A stretch of 64,000 nucleotides of DNA, taken from Flavobacterium crocinum. Lineage in GTDB: Bacteria > Bacteroidota > Bacteroidia > Flavobacteriales > Flavobacteriaceae. The stretch lies in contig NZ_CP029255.1 in NCBI RefSeq assembly GCF_003122385.1, positions 4,464,001 to 4,528,000 of the forward strand, in the 5' to 3' direction. Position 1 is the stretch's first letter. Every line of letters begins with the position of its first letter. The position numbers were made by a program, and so were the translations under genes. Positions 52,680-61,610 of this stretch are shown piece by piece. The notes under the pieces are model-generated. The model saw only the letters and a program-made list of their open reading frames with translations. It had not been told where the DNA came from and made no database searches.

Positions 52680-54008
52680 TTAATTCACATGTTGCTTGTT
52701 CACATAAACATTCTTAAACGTCACACCATTTATCAAACTCTTGTCAATATTTGTTTTTACTGATTCTATATTTAGGTTTTCGAAAATGAAATTAGACAAG
52801 CGAACATTCGGGTCGTTTTCTACTCCATAAAAAGTATCGCATTTCAATTCGATGTTTTTCATAGTCACATTATCGCCGTAGGAAAGCGGAATATCTGGGC
52901 GTCCTTTCAAATCAAAGAATTGTTTCCAGGCAAAAACAGCTAATCCTGTTTTGGCTTCTCCTTTAACATCTTCAACTCTGATATATTCGTAACGTTGCGG
53001 TGTGTCAGGTCTCATTTTCAGCCACAATAATCTTGAAGCGCCGTCAATTTTACAATTGCGCATAATTATATTTCTATTGTGTATTGCCTCGCTTCCGTTG
53101 GTCAAAGCGGAATGGCAGAAACCGAAATTACAGTCTTCAATAATAATATTCTTGTTTGCTCCATTGTTTGGATCCTGGTCTGCATAAGGCCCTTTTCCAC
53201 CTTTAAGCGCAACAGCATCATCATTAACCGACATATAACAGCCTTTAACCAAAACATTGGTGCAGATATCGACATCAATAGCATCGGTACTTGGCGCTTT
53301 ATCTTTAACGTGAGGAGAAAAAATATACAAATCGAGCAGTTTAACATTATTGCATTTGTAAAAATGATTCGTCCAAAAACCGGAATTAATCAATTTTACA
53401 TCCTGAAACTGCACATTATTTGAATTCCACACAAATACTAATCTAGGTCTCGAAACTTCCAGATTGGTGCATTTTGGATTTTCTTTACGACGCGCCCAAA
53501 AAGCATCCCAGTATTTTTTCCCATTTCCGTTAATCGTTCCTTTTCCTGAAATTGAAAAATTATCTACTCCGTAAGCATTGACTACAGCCGGGAAATAATC
53601 TAAATTCTGTCCTTCCATTCTGGAAGCCATAATAGGAAAATCAGCTATATTATCAGAACCTTTCAAGACACCGCCTTCGCTAACATACAACTTAGTTTTA
53701 GGTTTAAAAAACAAAGCCCCGCTCAGGAAAACACCTTTTGGAATTACAATTACGCCACCACCGTTTGTGGCTGCTTTGTCAATTACCTTCTGAATGGCAG
53801 CTGTTTGTATTTTAGTGCTATCAGTTCCCACTCCATGGTCTGTAATTTTATATTGTTTACCTAGACTTTTAAGCTCCAGTTTGGTATAATCTTTAAACCA
53901 TGGCGTGATTTCACTTCCATCGGGAAATTTATCATTGCTGTATTTTTGTGAAGATGCATTTTGAACCATTCCTAAAATGCAAAAAACTAAAGTGAAAAAC
54001 TTTTTCAT
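52680..54008 (-). CDS. GH28 family glycosidase with variant active-site motifs
   Basis: This 442-residue protein has a signal peptide (1-20) and a beta-helix. Family motifs are recognisable but altered: APSTDAIDVD (238-247, in place of NTDG), VNDDAVALKGG (261-271, D263-D264 kept) and GFCHSALTNGSE (296-307, H299, in place of GHG). The final basic motif appears as LWLKMRPD. Such variants are common among rhamnogalacturonan hydrolases and exo-acting GH28 enzymes of Bacteroidota. It differs from the GH28 at 34116, so the two likely act on different RG-I fragments. It is 20 nt from the upstream GH43 gene's stop. Confidence 0.9.
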   Translation of the reverse strand: MKKFFTLVFCILGMVQNASSQKYSNDKFPDGSEITPWFKDYTKLELKSLGKQYKITDHGVGTDSTKIQTAAIQKVIDKAATNGGGVIVIPKGVFLSGALFFKPKTKLYVSEGGVLKGSDNIADFPIMASRMEGQNLDYFPAVVNAYGVDNFSISGKGTINGNGKKYWDAFWARRKENPKCTNLEVSRPRLVFVWNSNNVQFQDVKLINSGFWTNHFYKCNNVKLLDLYIFSPHVKDKAPSTDAIDVDICTNVLVKGCYMSVNDDAVALKGGKGPYADQDPNNGANKNIIIEDCNFGFCHSALTNGSEAIHNRNIIMRNCKIDGASRLLWLKMRPDTPQRYEYIRVEDVKGEAKTGLAVFAWKQFFDLKGRPDIPLSYGDNVTMKNIELKCDTFYGVENDPNVRLSNFIFENLNIESVKTNIDKSLINGVTFKNVYVNKQHVN

Positions 54009-54028
54009 TGTACCTTATTTTTGTTTTA

Positions 54029-55432
54029 TTATCTAATGGCAATCTGGGTTATAGAAATATAATTTCCTGTACTGCCGTAATTTGATTTTCTTTTGTCTGA
54101 CCAATTTGGCCTTTCTCCAGTTCCATAAACTGTCAACATATAAGTATCTTTTTTTAAGACTGGAGATTTATAAACTGTTGTTTCCATTGCACTTTTACTG
54201 TACATATCGACAATTGCGCTATTAACGTTTTTTCCTTTTTCATCTGTAATAACAACTTTAGCATAACCGTTTTCACTGCCAACCAAACTCGAAAAACCAA
54301 TCTGTTGTCCTTTAAATTGTACAGAAAATGAAGCATTTTTATCATCTGATTTGCTTTCTGACATCCTATTCTCTTTTACAACATGATTCCAATTGCCAGA
54401 ATATTTAATTTTTGAATCTGTGTTTTTTAAGATTTTGTCTGCATTTTTTGGTACAGACACAATTCCAGTCTGTAAATCAATCTGCCAGCTTTCCTGATAC
54501 TCTGGAATTTTTAAAGAAGTTCCGGAAATAGTAAGCGGCTGCCAGACATAAGTTGCCGAAGAGGCTTGTTTTGGAAAAGACCAACGATCTCCCATAAATA
54601 TATAACTTGTTGTTTTTGTTCCCTTAACAGGCAAAACAAATGTCGACTGGGAATTCCATGTCAATGTTCCTTCGGGAGCAATTAAACCACGCGATTCCCA
54701 TGGACCTTTAATTGAATTTGAAGTGTAATAATAATTGTCATTTCGTTCCCAGCTGGTTAGATGCGAGCCAATAAAATAATACAACTTATCTTTTTTAAGC
54801 ATGGTTGGCGATTCAAAACCTGTTGTCATACTTTCGTTTACTTTTTCTGTAACCGACTTATAATCATCACTCAATTTGTAGATTTCGCCTCCATGAATTA
54901 GGATATATCCTAAACCGTCATCGTCTTGAAAAGTTCCCATATCCCATTTTTTGATCGGTTTTCCTTCAAACAAAAGTGGTCCTTTAAATGTATACGGTCC
55001 TTCGATATTTTTTGAAACTGCGTAACCTACAAACTGATCTTTATAGGTTAAAGAATCGGCATGCATATACATTACATACTCAGCTGTTTTCGGGCATTTC
55101 ATCACTTTTACTCTTTCTCCGACACGATTGGGACCTAATTTTCCTTCTTTTTGCACCGGCAAAGCCACGCTTTCAAACTTCCAATTATAAAGATATCTGG
55201 ACGAATAACAATTAAATCCTGCAAATGCATTACTGTCATCAGAATGAGCTTCTCCAAAAAGATAAAACGTCTCTTTTTCTTTTACAATACAAGCTCCGTG
55301 TGCACTAACAATATTCCCATTTTGATCAAACCATGGTATTCCAGAATAAACAGCATCCATTCCACCCGATTTCTGAGCAGAAGAGATCATGATATTAGTA
55401 AAGAAAACAATCCAGAATACTGCTTTTTTCAT
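54029..55432 (-). CDS. GH43 subfamily-24-like exo-beta-1,3-galactanase
   Basis: This 467-residue protein has a signal peptide (1-19). The propeller (about 25-330) contains E106 (VGERVKV), E207 (GFESPTM) and Q262 (NSQSTFV). These match in spacing the E102, E208 and Q263 reported for a fungal exo-beta-1,3-galactanase in which glutamine serves as the base. The usual GH43 aspartate base is absent. A C-terminal carbohydrate-binding-like domain (about 340-467) follows. Predicted action is release of galactose from beta-1,3-galactan of arabinogalactan. With the GH115 enzyme two genes away, an arabinogalactan side activity of this operon is a reasonable inference. Confidence 0.86.
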   Translation of the reverse strand: MKKAVFWIVFFTNIMISSAQKSGGMDAVYSGIPWFDQNGNIVSAHGACIVKEKETFYLFGEAHSDDSNAFAGFNCYSSRYLYNWKFESVALPVQKEGKLGPNRVGERVKVMKCPKTAEYVMYMHADSLTYKDQFVGYAVSKNIEGPYTFKGPLLFEGKPIKKWDMGTFQDDDGLGYILIHGGEIYKLSDDYKSVTEKVNESMTTGFESPTMLKKDKLYYFIGSHLTSWERNDNYYYTSNSIKGPWESRGLIAPEGTLTWNSQSTFVLPVKGTKTTSYIFMGDRWSFPKQASSATYVWQPLTISGTSLKIPEYQESWQIDLQTGIVSVPKNADKILKNTDSKIKYSGNWNHVVKENRMSESKSDDKNASFSVQFKGQQIGFSSLVGSENGYAKVVITDEKGKNVNSAIVDMYSKSAMETTVYKSPVLKKDTYMLTVYGTGERPNWSDKRKSNYGSTGNYISITQIAIR

Positions 55433-55475
55433 TGTTTATATTTTTGTTTTAATTGGATTTGGGATTTTAATAAAG

Positions 55476-56816
55476 CTATTTTCTTTTCAACCAGTCTTTT
55501 GGCACATTTACAATGCAGATATTCAAAGTTCTGTTATCCTCAGAAAGCATTGCCGACTGAATTTGAATTTTAGTTCCATCCCTGTTAAAAGTCGGGTGAA
55601 CATGATCTGCTGCGGTTTGTTTATGTCCTGTCGTCAGCATTATCATTTCATTGGTTTTACGATCAATCAGATATAAACTTCTGGAGAAATCATCTCCAAC
55701 AGCCCATCTTCCGTCAGCAGAACCGTGTACGTGCCATAATCCGCTGCCGCTTTTGGTCTGTCCGGCAATAATCATTTCGCGGGTTCTTAAATTTACAATC
55801 GCTAGACCCGTTGGTTTTTCTCGAGTTCCCGAATTTCCCCAATTGCTTTCTTGCCCTGGATTCTCGGGATTTCTGATTTCCGAACTTTCAGTAACTTCAA
55901 CTGGAGTTTCTTTTTGAATATCAATTTTTCGGTGTCCCATAATGGCCATTGCCACCTCATCTTTAGAAATTACCGCTTCATGTGTTACCCATTCATAATC
56001 TGATTCAGGATACAATGGTCTTAGGCCCGTTCCATCTGCCATAACCGTCCAAGTGCGCTGAGGCGATTTACCGCCCGTTTCCCAGCAGAAAACAAGTTCT
56101 CCCGGATTCCAGATATTCGATTGAATATGCCCTACCTGAAACGGCACCGAAACTACATGTTTCAACTCTCCAGTTTTTATATTCATACTGCCAATACCTC
56201 CAGGGCCTGCTCCCATATTTCTAGGGCCATAGTTTTTTTCAATTTTAACATTCGGATCTAAATGTTTTGCAGCTTCTTCTCTCCCAATTCTAAAATACAC
56301 ACGATCTTCGTTGGCATCCAAAGCCATATCTCCTGATGCTCCCATTTCTGAAGGTGTTATCGCGCAAATACGTTCATATGCTTCAACAGCTTTCATTTTT
56401 CCAACTTGGCTATCCTTAAAAACGTTTTCCAGATTTACTTCTATAATCTGCATCGTATTTTCTTCGCCTTTGCGCATATAATACAATTTCATCGATTTTT
56501 GCGCCATACACAAAGTACCGCTGTAACCGCCTTCTGTAACCTGGACCATCACGCCTGATTTTTCATTTACCGCAACTGCATCGCCATTGGCTCTTTTGGT
56601 TCTAAAAATAAGCCACTCGCCGTCTGCTGTCCATTGTGGATGAGTCGGATAGGTTTTGGAATCACCTGCCGATTTCGTAGTTAAAAAAATCAAATCAACA
56701 CCCGTAACAGGATCTTTAATTATCTTTTTCTCAGATGGAAAACGTCTTCCTATCTGACCAAAAAATGTCGCCGAAAAAAAAAGTAACAATATAATTGAGA
56801 TTGATTTGAATTTCAT
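55476..56816 (-). CDS. PL22-like oligogalacturonate lyase, secreted
   Basis: This 446-residue protein is a seven-bladed propeller of the oligogalacturonate lyase type. Typical segments are HPQWTADGEWLIFRT (59-73), FQVGHIQSN (226-234, H230), CWETGGKSPQRTW (244-256), WVTHEAV (276-282, H279), HVHGSADGRWAVGDD and DHVHPTFNRDG. These supply the histidines that bind manganese and act in catalysis in PL22. Unlike the cytoplasmic enzymes of Enterobacteria it has a signal peptide (1-20, ending FFGQ), so it acts in the envelope. An acidic insertion (about 298-340) is also present. Substrate could be short galacturonides or RG-I oligosaccharides. Confidence 0.9.
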   Translation of the reverse strand: MKFKSISIILLLFFSATFFGQIGRRFPSEKKIIKDPVTGVDLIFLTTKSAGDSKTYPTHPQWTADGEWLIFRTKRANGDAVAVNEKSGVMVQVTEGGYSGTLCMAQKSMKLYYMRKGEENTMQIIEVNLENVFKDSQVGKMKAVEAYERICAITPSEMGASGDMALDANEDRVYFRIGREEAAKHLDPNVKIEKNYGPRNMGAGPGGIGSMNIKTGELKHVVSVPFQVGHIQSNIWNPGELVFCWETGGKSPQRTWTVMADGTGLRPLYPESDYEWVTHEAVISKDEVAMAIMGHRKIDIQKETPVEVTESSEIRNPENPGQESNWGNSGTREKPTGLAIVNLRTREMIIAGQTKSGSGLWHVHGSADGRWAVGDDFSRSLYLIDRKTNEMIMLTTGHKQTAADHVHPTFNRDGTKIQIQSAMLSEDNRTLNICIVNVPKDWLKRK

Positions 56817-56931
56817 CCGTTTGCTTTTGATTAACTTTCTACTAATTGAAACTATAGTTATGTCTTAAAAATCAGAACGATAAACTGTGAAACACATATC
56901 GCATAACCCTTAACCCATAACTCGAAACCTA

Positions 56932-58266
56932 TTATCCTTTAATTTTCAACTGAATAGAACTGTCATTCATTTCAAATTGATTATTTTTTAAAAGTGTGAT
57001 TATTTCAGCTCCAGCCAATAAAACCGGTCCGTAACCGTGGGCTGCAAATAAGTTTATAGGACGGTAATAGTAAAAAGCAGGGTCAAATGCCATTCCGGTT
57101 CCTACGCAGGTTCCTTCTACCTGACCCTTTTCATTTACTTTGGAAGCTACTGCATTCCAAGCCAATAAAACTGCAGGTGCATAAGCCAATTTATCCACAT
57201 ATCCTCGGTTGATTGCTCTTGCAATAGAATAGGTATAAATGGCAGTTGCCGAAGTTTCAAGATAAGAATCGTTTCGATCCAGCAATTGATGCCAAAAACC
57301 TGTTCCGTCTTGATATTGCATAAGCCCAGCGATATGTTTTTGAAGCTGCGCCAGAACCTGAGGATATCCCGGATGATTTTTTGGGAGCACTTCCAATAAT
57401 TCTACCATAGTCATCACTGCCCAACCATTTGCTCTTGCCCAATGAAACTCGGGGTGTGTCTGCATTGACTCTACCCAGCCGTGCATATAAATTCCTTTTT
57501 GACTGTTGAACATTCTTTCTGAAAACTGGTTGACTTGTTTTACAGCATCATCAAAATATTTTTTATCTCCAGTGTAATTCCCCATTTGTGCTAAAGCCGG
57601 AACACTCATGAACATATCATCCAGCCAAAGTGTATTATTTTGCGGTCTGTTTCTCGCTAGTGTTCCATCTTTTAAACGATATTCTTTTTCGCTTATATAT
57701 TTAATAAAGTTATTGATAACAGGATCAACATTGGCATTTAATCCTCCTTTTTTAGCTTTGATGAAAGCAGCACAAAGTGCTCCGGCATCGTCTAAAGCAT
57801 GTGGTTTTAAAACAGTACGAATTGGTGAATCTTGTATATTTTCGCTTTTAAAATTTTCAGCAAGATCCGCTATTAATTTAATTCTCTTATTGGCATAATC
57901 TGCATATTCTTTTTTTCCTGTTGCTTCAGTCGCCAAAAGCATTCCGGCATAAGTAACACCCCATTCGTAACTTGTAAGCCTGAAAGAGCCTGGAGAAAAA
58001 ACAAGTTTTCCTTTTGCTTTTTTGAAATCTTTTACTTCTGAATTATCACTTGCATTGAGAACTTTTGAAGCGGTATTTTCTTCAAGGAAATTATATACCC
58101 GATTTAAAACGGCCTCAATATTATTTTTTTCCGGAACAACATAAGGCGTTACATAATCCGGCTGCATGGCATGCAAAGGTGTGGTTACATCATTTGTCTG
58201 TGCATTCGCGGAAGCAAAAATTCCAAATGTGGCCAAAGCTATAATTTTTACTGGTGAATAGTTCAT
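56932..58266 (-). CDS. GH105 unsaturated rhamnogalacturonyl hydrolase
   Basis: This 444-residue protein has a signal peptide (1-22, ending ANAQ) and an (alpha/alpha)6 barrel. Family features include HALDDAGALC (156-165), the catalytic region NTLWLDDMFMSVP (211-223, D216-D217) and FHWARANGWAV (274-284). GH105 enzymes hydrate and release the unsaturated galacturonic acid left at the non-reducing end by PL11 or PL22 cleavage. It therefore works directly downstream of both lyases in this window. The gaps to its neighbours are 107 and 115 nt, all in the same direction. Confidence 0.94.
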   Translation of the reverse strand: MNYSPVKIIALATFGIFASANAQTNDVTTPLHAMQPDYVTPYVVPEKNNIEAVLNRVYNFLEENTASKVLNASDNSEVKDFKKAKGKLVFSPGSFRLTSYEWGVTYAGMLLATEATGKKEYADYANKRIKLIADLAENFKSENIQDSPIRTVLKPHALDDAGALCAAFIKAKKGGLNANVDPVINNFIKYISEKEYRLKDGTLARNRPQNNTLWLDDMFMSVPALAQMGNYTGDKKYFDDAVKQVNQFSERMFNSQKGIYMHGWVESMQTHPEFHWARANGWAVMTMVELLEVLPKNHPGYPQVLAQLQKHIAGLMQYQDGTGFWHQLLDRNDSYLETSATAIYTYSIARAINRGYVDKLAYAPAVLLAWNAVASKVNEKGQVEGTCVGTGMAFDPAFYYYRPINLFAAHGYGPVLLAGAEIITLLKNNQFEMNDSSIQLKIKG

Positions 58267-58373
58267 AGTTAGTATTTTTGGTTAATAAGATTCTATTTAG
58301 CACTGCAATAACAATTTTGGTTTCCCAAAGTGGTCTATTGTCATTGAAAGCGAAGAAGTTATAAAATTATTTT

Positions 58374-58703
58374 TTAATCTAAATGAAAAACTTCTTTTAA
58401 CGAAATGGCAATCGGAGAATTATCGGGATTGGTATCCATTATATCCGCCATAAAAGCCCACCATTTTTTTACTAATGGATGGTTCGGCAGATGCTTTTCA
58501 TCAAAATTGGGACTAATTTTTTGAACTGCAAATAAAATCAGTGTTTCTTCATCTAAAAAAATACTGTAATCCTGTATGCCGGTTTCAGACAATAAAGCCT
58601 GTAACTCTGGCCAGATTTCGTCATGTCTTTTTTTATATTCTGCTTCAAAACCCGGTTTTAATTTCATTTTGAAAGCATTCCGAATGGTACTTTTATTTTC
58701 CAT
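58374..58703 (-). CDS. rhaM: L-rhamnose mutarotase
   Basis: This 109-residue cytoplasmic protein matches the small dimeric RhaM fold: FKMKLKPGFEAEYKKRHDEIWPEL (11-34, catalytic H27) and the conserved end WWAFMADIMDTNPDNSP (81-97). It interconverts rhamnose anomers before isomerisation. Its presence shows that rhamnose freed from the RG-I backbone is a carbon source. It is the only clearly intracellular enzyme of this operon. It is 3 nt from the upstream GH43 gene, so the two are likely co-translated. Confidence 0.94.
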   Translation of the reverse strand: MENKSTIRNAFKMKLKPGFEAEYKKRHDEIWPELQALLSETGIQDYSIFLDEETLILFAVQKISPNFDEKHLPNHPLVKKWWAFMADIMDTNPDNSPIAISLKEVFHLD

Positions 58704-58706
58704 TTT

Positions 58707-59726
58707 CTAATGTTTTAAATTGATTTGAACTGATTTGTCACGATTACAGCTGATTTCTCCGTTATGATATTCAAGTTCTGCAACCTGTATAGAGCTTCTT
58801 TTGGTTTCATAGTTGTCAACTCCTTTGTTTTCTGGAGTCCTCCCTGGATGAGTGAAATAAAAAACATACGCTTTTCCATCATTTACCACAACATCTGCAT
58901 GTCCTCCAATTACTTTATCATCCTGACCAGTTCCGGGAAGCTGCAGTATATTTTTTTCCTGCCGATTCCAGTTTAGAAAATCTTCTGAGGAATACACATT
59001 CAGTCCTCTCCATGAATCAGAAATCATCCAGTTTTTCCCTTTCCAAACAAAAACTTTTGGGCCTTCGCCACGGTCTTTTATAATTTTTGTAACGCTGTCT
59101 TTCCAATTATACAAATCATTACTGTCTGCATAATAAATTGATTTTCCATCATTTTCATTATTGTAAAACATTCTCCAAGTTCCATTTGGCAATCTAAAAA
59201 CTGAAGCATCAATACATCGGTCAGAAGCCAATTTTAGTTCCGATTCAAACTTCCAATCCATCAAATTGCTGCTGGTAAGATGAATTATCGAACGCGGATG
59301 ATACCAGTCATTAAATATTCCTGGAACAATCGTTAAATACATATGGTATTTATTTTTGTATTCAATTACATCTGGAGCCCAGTACGTTATATCTTTAAGT
59401 TTATAATTGATGTTACAAGTGTCTTTATAGGTCCACTTTGCACCGTCTTTTGAAACTGCAATTCCTATTTTAGTTCCATGCACCCATGTTATTCCTTTGG
59501 CTGTAGCATCATTTGCTCTTCTGTTGGTATAAAACATAAACCACAGCTTTTCTTTTTTATTCCAGATAATCGTAGGATCGGCAGCACCGTCATAAACAGG
59601 ATCACGATACAATGGCTTTGGAGCTGTATGTTTTTGATCTTCTTTATTTTCTTTTTGAGCTATCATTGTCAAAGTGAACAACACAGTTGCAAGATTTAGA
59701 AAAAGATTTTTTAGTTTATTTTTCAT
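58707..59726 (-). CDS. GH43-like glycosidase
   Basis: This 339-residue protein has a signal peptide (about 1-24). It is a single propeller domain with a GH43-type acid triad: D50 (DGAADPTI), D173 (RCIDASVF) and E221 (GEGPKVF). WAPDVIEYKNKYHMYLT also fits clan GH-F. It has no accessory domain and does not contain the glutamine-base pattern of the other two small GH43 enzymes here. GH117-like proteins share this triad, so family GH43 is likely but not certain. Substrate is unknown; proximity to rhaM and GH105 suggests an RG-I oligosaccharide. Confidence 0.82.
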   Translation of the reverse strand: MKNKLKNLFLNLATVLFTLTMIAQKENKEDQKHTAPKPLYRDPVYDGAADPTIIWNKKEKLWFMFYTNRRANDATAKGITWVHGTKIGIAVSKDGAKWTYKDTCNINYKLKDITYWAPDVIEYKNKYHMYLTIVPGIFNDWYHPRSIIHLTSSNLMDWKFESELKLASDRCIDASVFRLPNGTWRMFYNNENDGKSIYYADSNDLYNWKDSVTKIIKDRGEGPKVFVWKGKNWMISDSWRGLNVYSSEDFLNWNRQEKNILQLPGTGQDDKVIGGHADVVVNDGKAYVFYFTHPGRTPENKGVDNYETKRSSIQVAELEYHNGEISCNRDKSVQINLKH

Positions 59727-59752
59727 TTGGTTTTGTTATTTTTTGCTCAATT

Positions 59753-59882
59753 TTGTCATTCCGAGGAACGAGGAATCACACTCGGGATTCGATAAAGATT
59801 GGCGACATACTGTGTCGAGTTTCTAGTGTGATTTGCTCCGCCTATTCGCTATCGCTCGAGTCTCGTTCCTCGAAATGACAAA
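59753..59882. repeat. Interspersed palindrome carrying an inserted module
   Basis: The left arm (59753-59781) is the GTCATTCCGAGGAACGAGG unit seen at 37485. The right arm is split into GTGTGATT and CTCGTTCCTCG..ATGACAA by a 28-nt module at 59834-59861 (core TTCGCTATCGCTCGAG). A close relative of that module interrupts another palindrome at 10659-10685. It lies in the 189-nt gap between the esterase and GH43 genes. Confidence 0.8.
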
Positions 59883-59915
59883 CTAGACTTACTTTTAAAC
59901 AAACTCTACAAACAT

Positions 59916-61439
59916 TTAATTTTTAATATTTACCCAATCATCGGTCCTAAAAGGCGATGCTGGAAGATTTTCTGTATTAAATAAATTTGGATTCGGAACG
60001 GCTTTCCACGCAAAACGCACCGCTTCCGGATTTTTTACTTGTGTTGAAGAAACGATAATTGTTTTACCCTCAATTTTTGCATCGGCAGGATAAAAAACCT
60101 GGTCACTTCCTGCAATTTCAAATTCTTTTAAATCAGCTGTCTTTTTAAATCCGTTTTGTACTTCATCAAAAAACAATTGAATCTTCTTCTTTTTGATTTT
60201 CATATGATTATAAGCTGGTCCAGAATACACTAGATTCTTTTCGTTATACGTTTTAGATCTTGCCAGTAAAGCCAAACGATAACCAACGGTTTGTTTGTCT
60301 ATAGGATGAATATTGTTTTCATCTCCGACATCTGTAGTCACAACCATTCCTGTATTTGGAACCGATTTTGAAACCAATAATTGTGCTTCTCTTATATCAG
60401 GATTCTGACCTTTGTGTGGCGTGATCTGAACAAAATAAAATGGAAAATCTCCCTGATTCCAATCGCTTCTCCAGTTTTTTATCATAGCTGGAAAAAGACT
60501 TCTGTACAAAAATGCTTTTTCGGCATTACTTTCTCCCTGATACCAGATTACCCCTTTTATAGTATAATTGATTAAAGGATGCAACATCGCATTGTACAAG
60601 ACATAAGAAGTTTTATTCTCTTCCTTTTTCGGTTTTTTAAGCTCCGTTTTGGTTAAATCGTTATTGTTTGAAATTCTTTCGGCTTTTAAATCTGCGTAAT
60701 ATTTTTCCAGTTTCTCCTGAAATAATTTTTCGTTTTTGGCATCATTTTCTAATATTCCCAAAAAATCTGGATTTTCTTCCAAAACCTTTTGCGAAGTCCA
60801 TGCTTCTGCTTTTGTTCCTCCCCATGAAGAAGAAATTAATCCTATTGGCACTTTCAAATTTTGGTACAAATCGCGTCCAAAAAAATAAGCCACGGCAGAA
60901 AATGTCTTGATTGACAGAGGCGAACATTCTTTCCAGTTTGCGCTGACATCATCTAAAGGCTTTTGAGAGGCTTTGGTCGGAATGGTAAATAATCTGATTG
61001 ATGGAAAGTCGGCGCTTTGAATTTCTTCTTCATAATTTTTGACGCCGGTTTTCCAAGTGCCGTCTTCCTTTCCAACAGGAAAATACATATTTGATTGTCC
61101 GGAACAAACCCAGACTTCTCCAATCAGTATGTTTTTAAGAATGATTTTATTTGAAGCTTCAATTGTTATTTCATATGAATTTTCGCTTCCTTGAGGCGTT
61201 TCAACAACAGTTTTCCATGTTCCGTCAGTATTAGTTGTAATTTCTAATGCATTCTGCTGCCATCCTAACTTAAGATTTATTTTTTCATTTGGAGAAGCCC
61301 ATCCCCATAAATTCACTTTTGAATTTTGCTGCAAAACCATATTATCCCCTACCAAAGCTGGTAGTTTTACTTGGGCTGTCAAAGTTAATCCCAGTCCAAA
61401 AAAAATAAATAATACAAAAATTTTTACCGAATAAATCAT
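59916..61439 (-). CDS. Sialate O-acetylesterase-like SGNH esterase
   Basis: This 507-residue protein has a signal peptide (1-22, ending LTAQ) and a beta-sandwich (about 24-105) before the SASA-type SGNH domain. The nucleophile is S116 in CSGQSNM. SSWGGTKAEAWTS and GVIWYQGESNA form the oxyanion hole, and DVGDENNIHP supplies the Asp-His pair. The family name reflects sialic acid esterases, but relatives in plant polysaccharide loci deacetylate pectin or xylan. With no sialic acid genes here, a pectin or side-chain acetylesterase is the better reading. It has its own promoter, separated from susD by a terminator. Confidence 0.9.
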   Translation of the reverse strand: MIYSVKIFVLFIFFGLGLTLTAQVKLPALVGDNMVLQQNSKVNLWGWASPNEKINLKLGWQQNALEITTNTDGTWKTVVETPQGSENSYEITIEASNKIILKNILIGEVWVCSGQSNMYFPVGKEDGTWKTGVKNYEEEIQSADFPSIRLFTIPTKASQKPLDDVSANWKECSPLSIKTFSAVAYFFGRDLYQNLKVPIGLISSSWGGTKAEAWTSQKVLEENPDFLGILENDAKNEKLFQEKLEKYYADLKAERISNNNDLTKTELKKPKKEENKTSYVLYNAMLHPLINYTIKGVIWYQGESNAEKAFLYRSLFPAMIKNWRSDWNQGDFPFYFVQITPHKGQNPDIREAQLLVSKSVPNTGMVVTTDVGDENNIHPIDKQTVGYRLALLARSKTYNEKNLVYSGPAYNHMKIKKKKIQLFFDEVQNGFKKTADLKEFEIAGSDQVFYPADAKIEGKTIIVSSTQVKNPEAVRFAWKAVPNPNLFNTENLPASPFRTDDWVNIKN

Positions 61440-61467
61440 TAGTTATACAATTTTAATCCTAAAATTT

Positions 61468-61504
61468 TAAAGATATGACACTAAATCATTATTGGTATCC
61501 TGTA
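61468..61504 (-). promoter_or_regulatory. Operator-promoter module of the esterase-GH43-rhaM operon
   Basis: On the minus strand TACAGGATAC (61504-61495) is followed after exactly 19 nt by TATCTTTA (61475-61468), a one-mismatch TAnnTTTG box, 29 nt before the esterase start. The same half-site and spacing occur at 43759-43796 in front of the CE12 operon. Confidence 0.6.
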
Positions 61505-61560
61505 GTGCCCTGTTTATTGAATGCATCAAATAAATATTTCTGATTATCTTTAAAACATAA

Positions 61561-61586
61561 AGAACCGCCAGTTTTGAGGCGGTTCT
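61561..61586 (-). terminator. Terminator downstream of susD
   Basis: A perfect 9-bp GC-rich stem (AGAACCGCC with GGCGGTTCT) and 8-nt loop lies 24 nt past the susD stop and is followed by a T-rich stretch on the minus strand. It should limit readthrough from the highly expressed susCD transcript into the enzyme genes. Confidence 0.8.
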
Positions 61587-61610
61587 ATTATATTTAAAAA
61601 CTTAAAAAAA

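Noticed and set aside
58563..58580. ATCCTGTA inside rhaM as another operator copy
   Set aside because: It lies within conserved coding sequence, matches only eight bases and has no associated promoter box.
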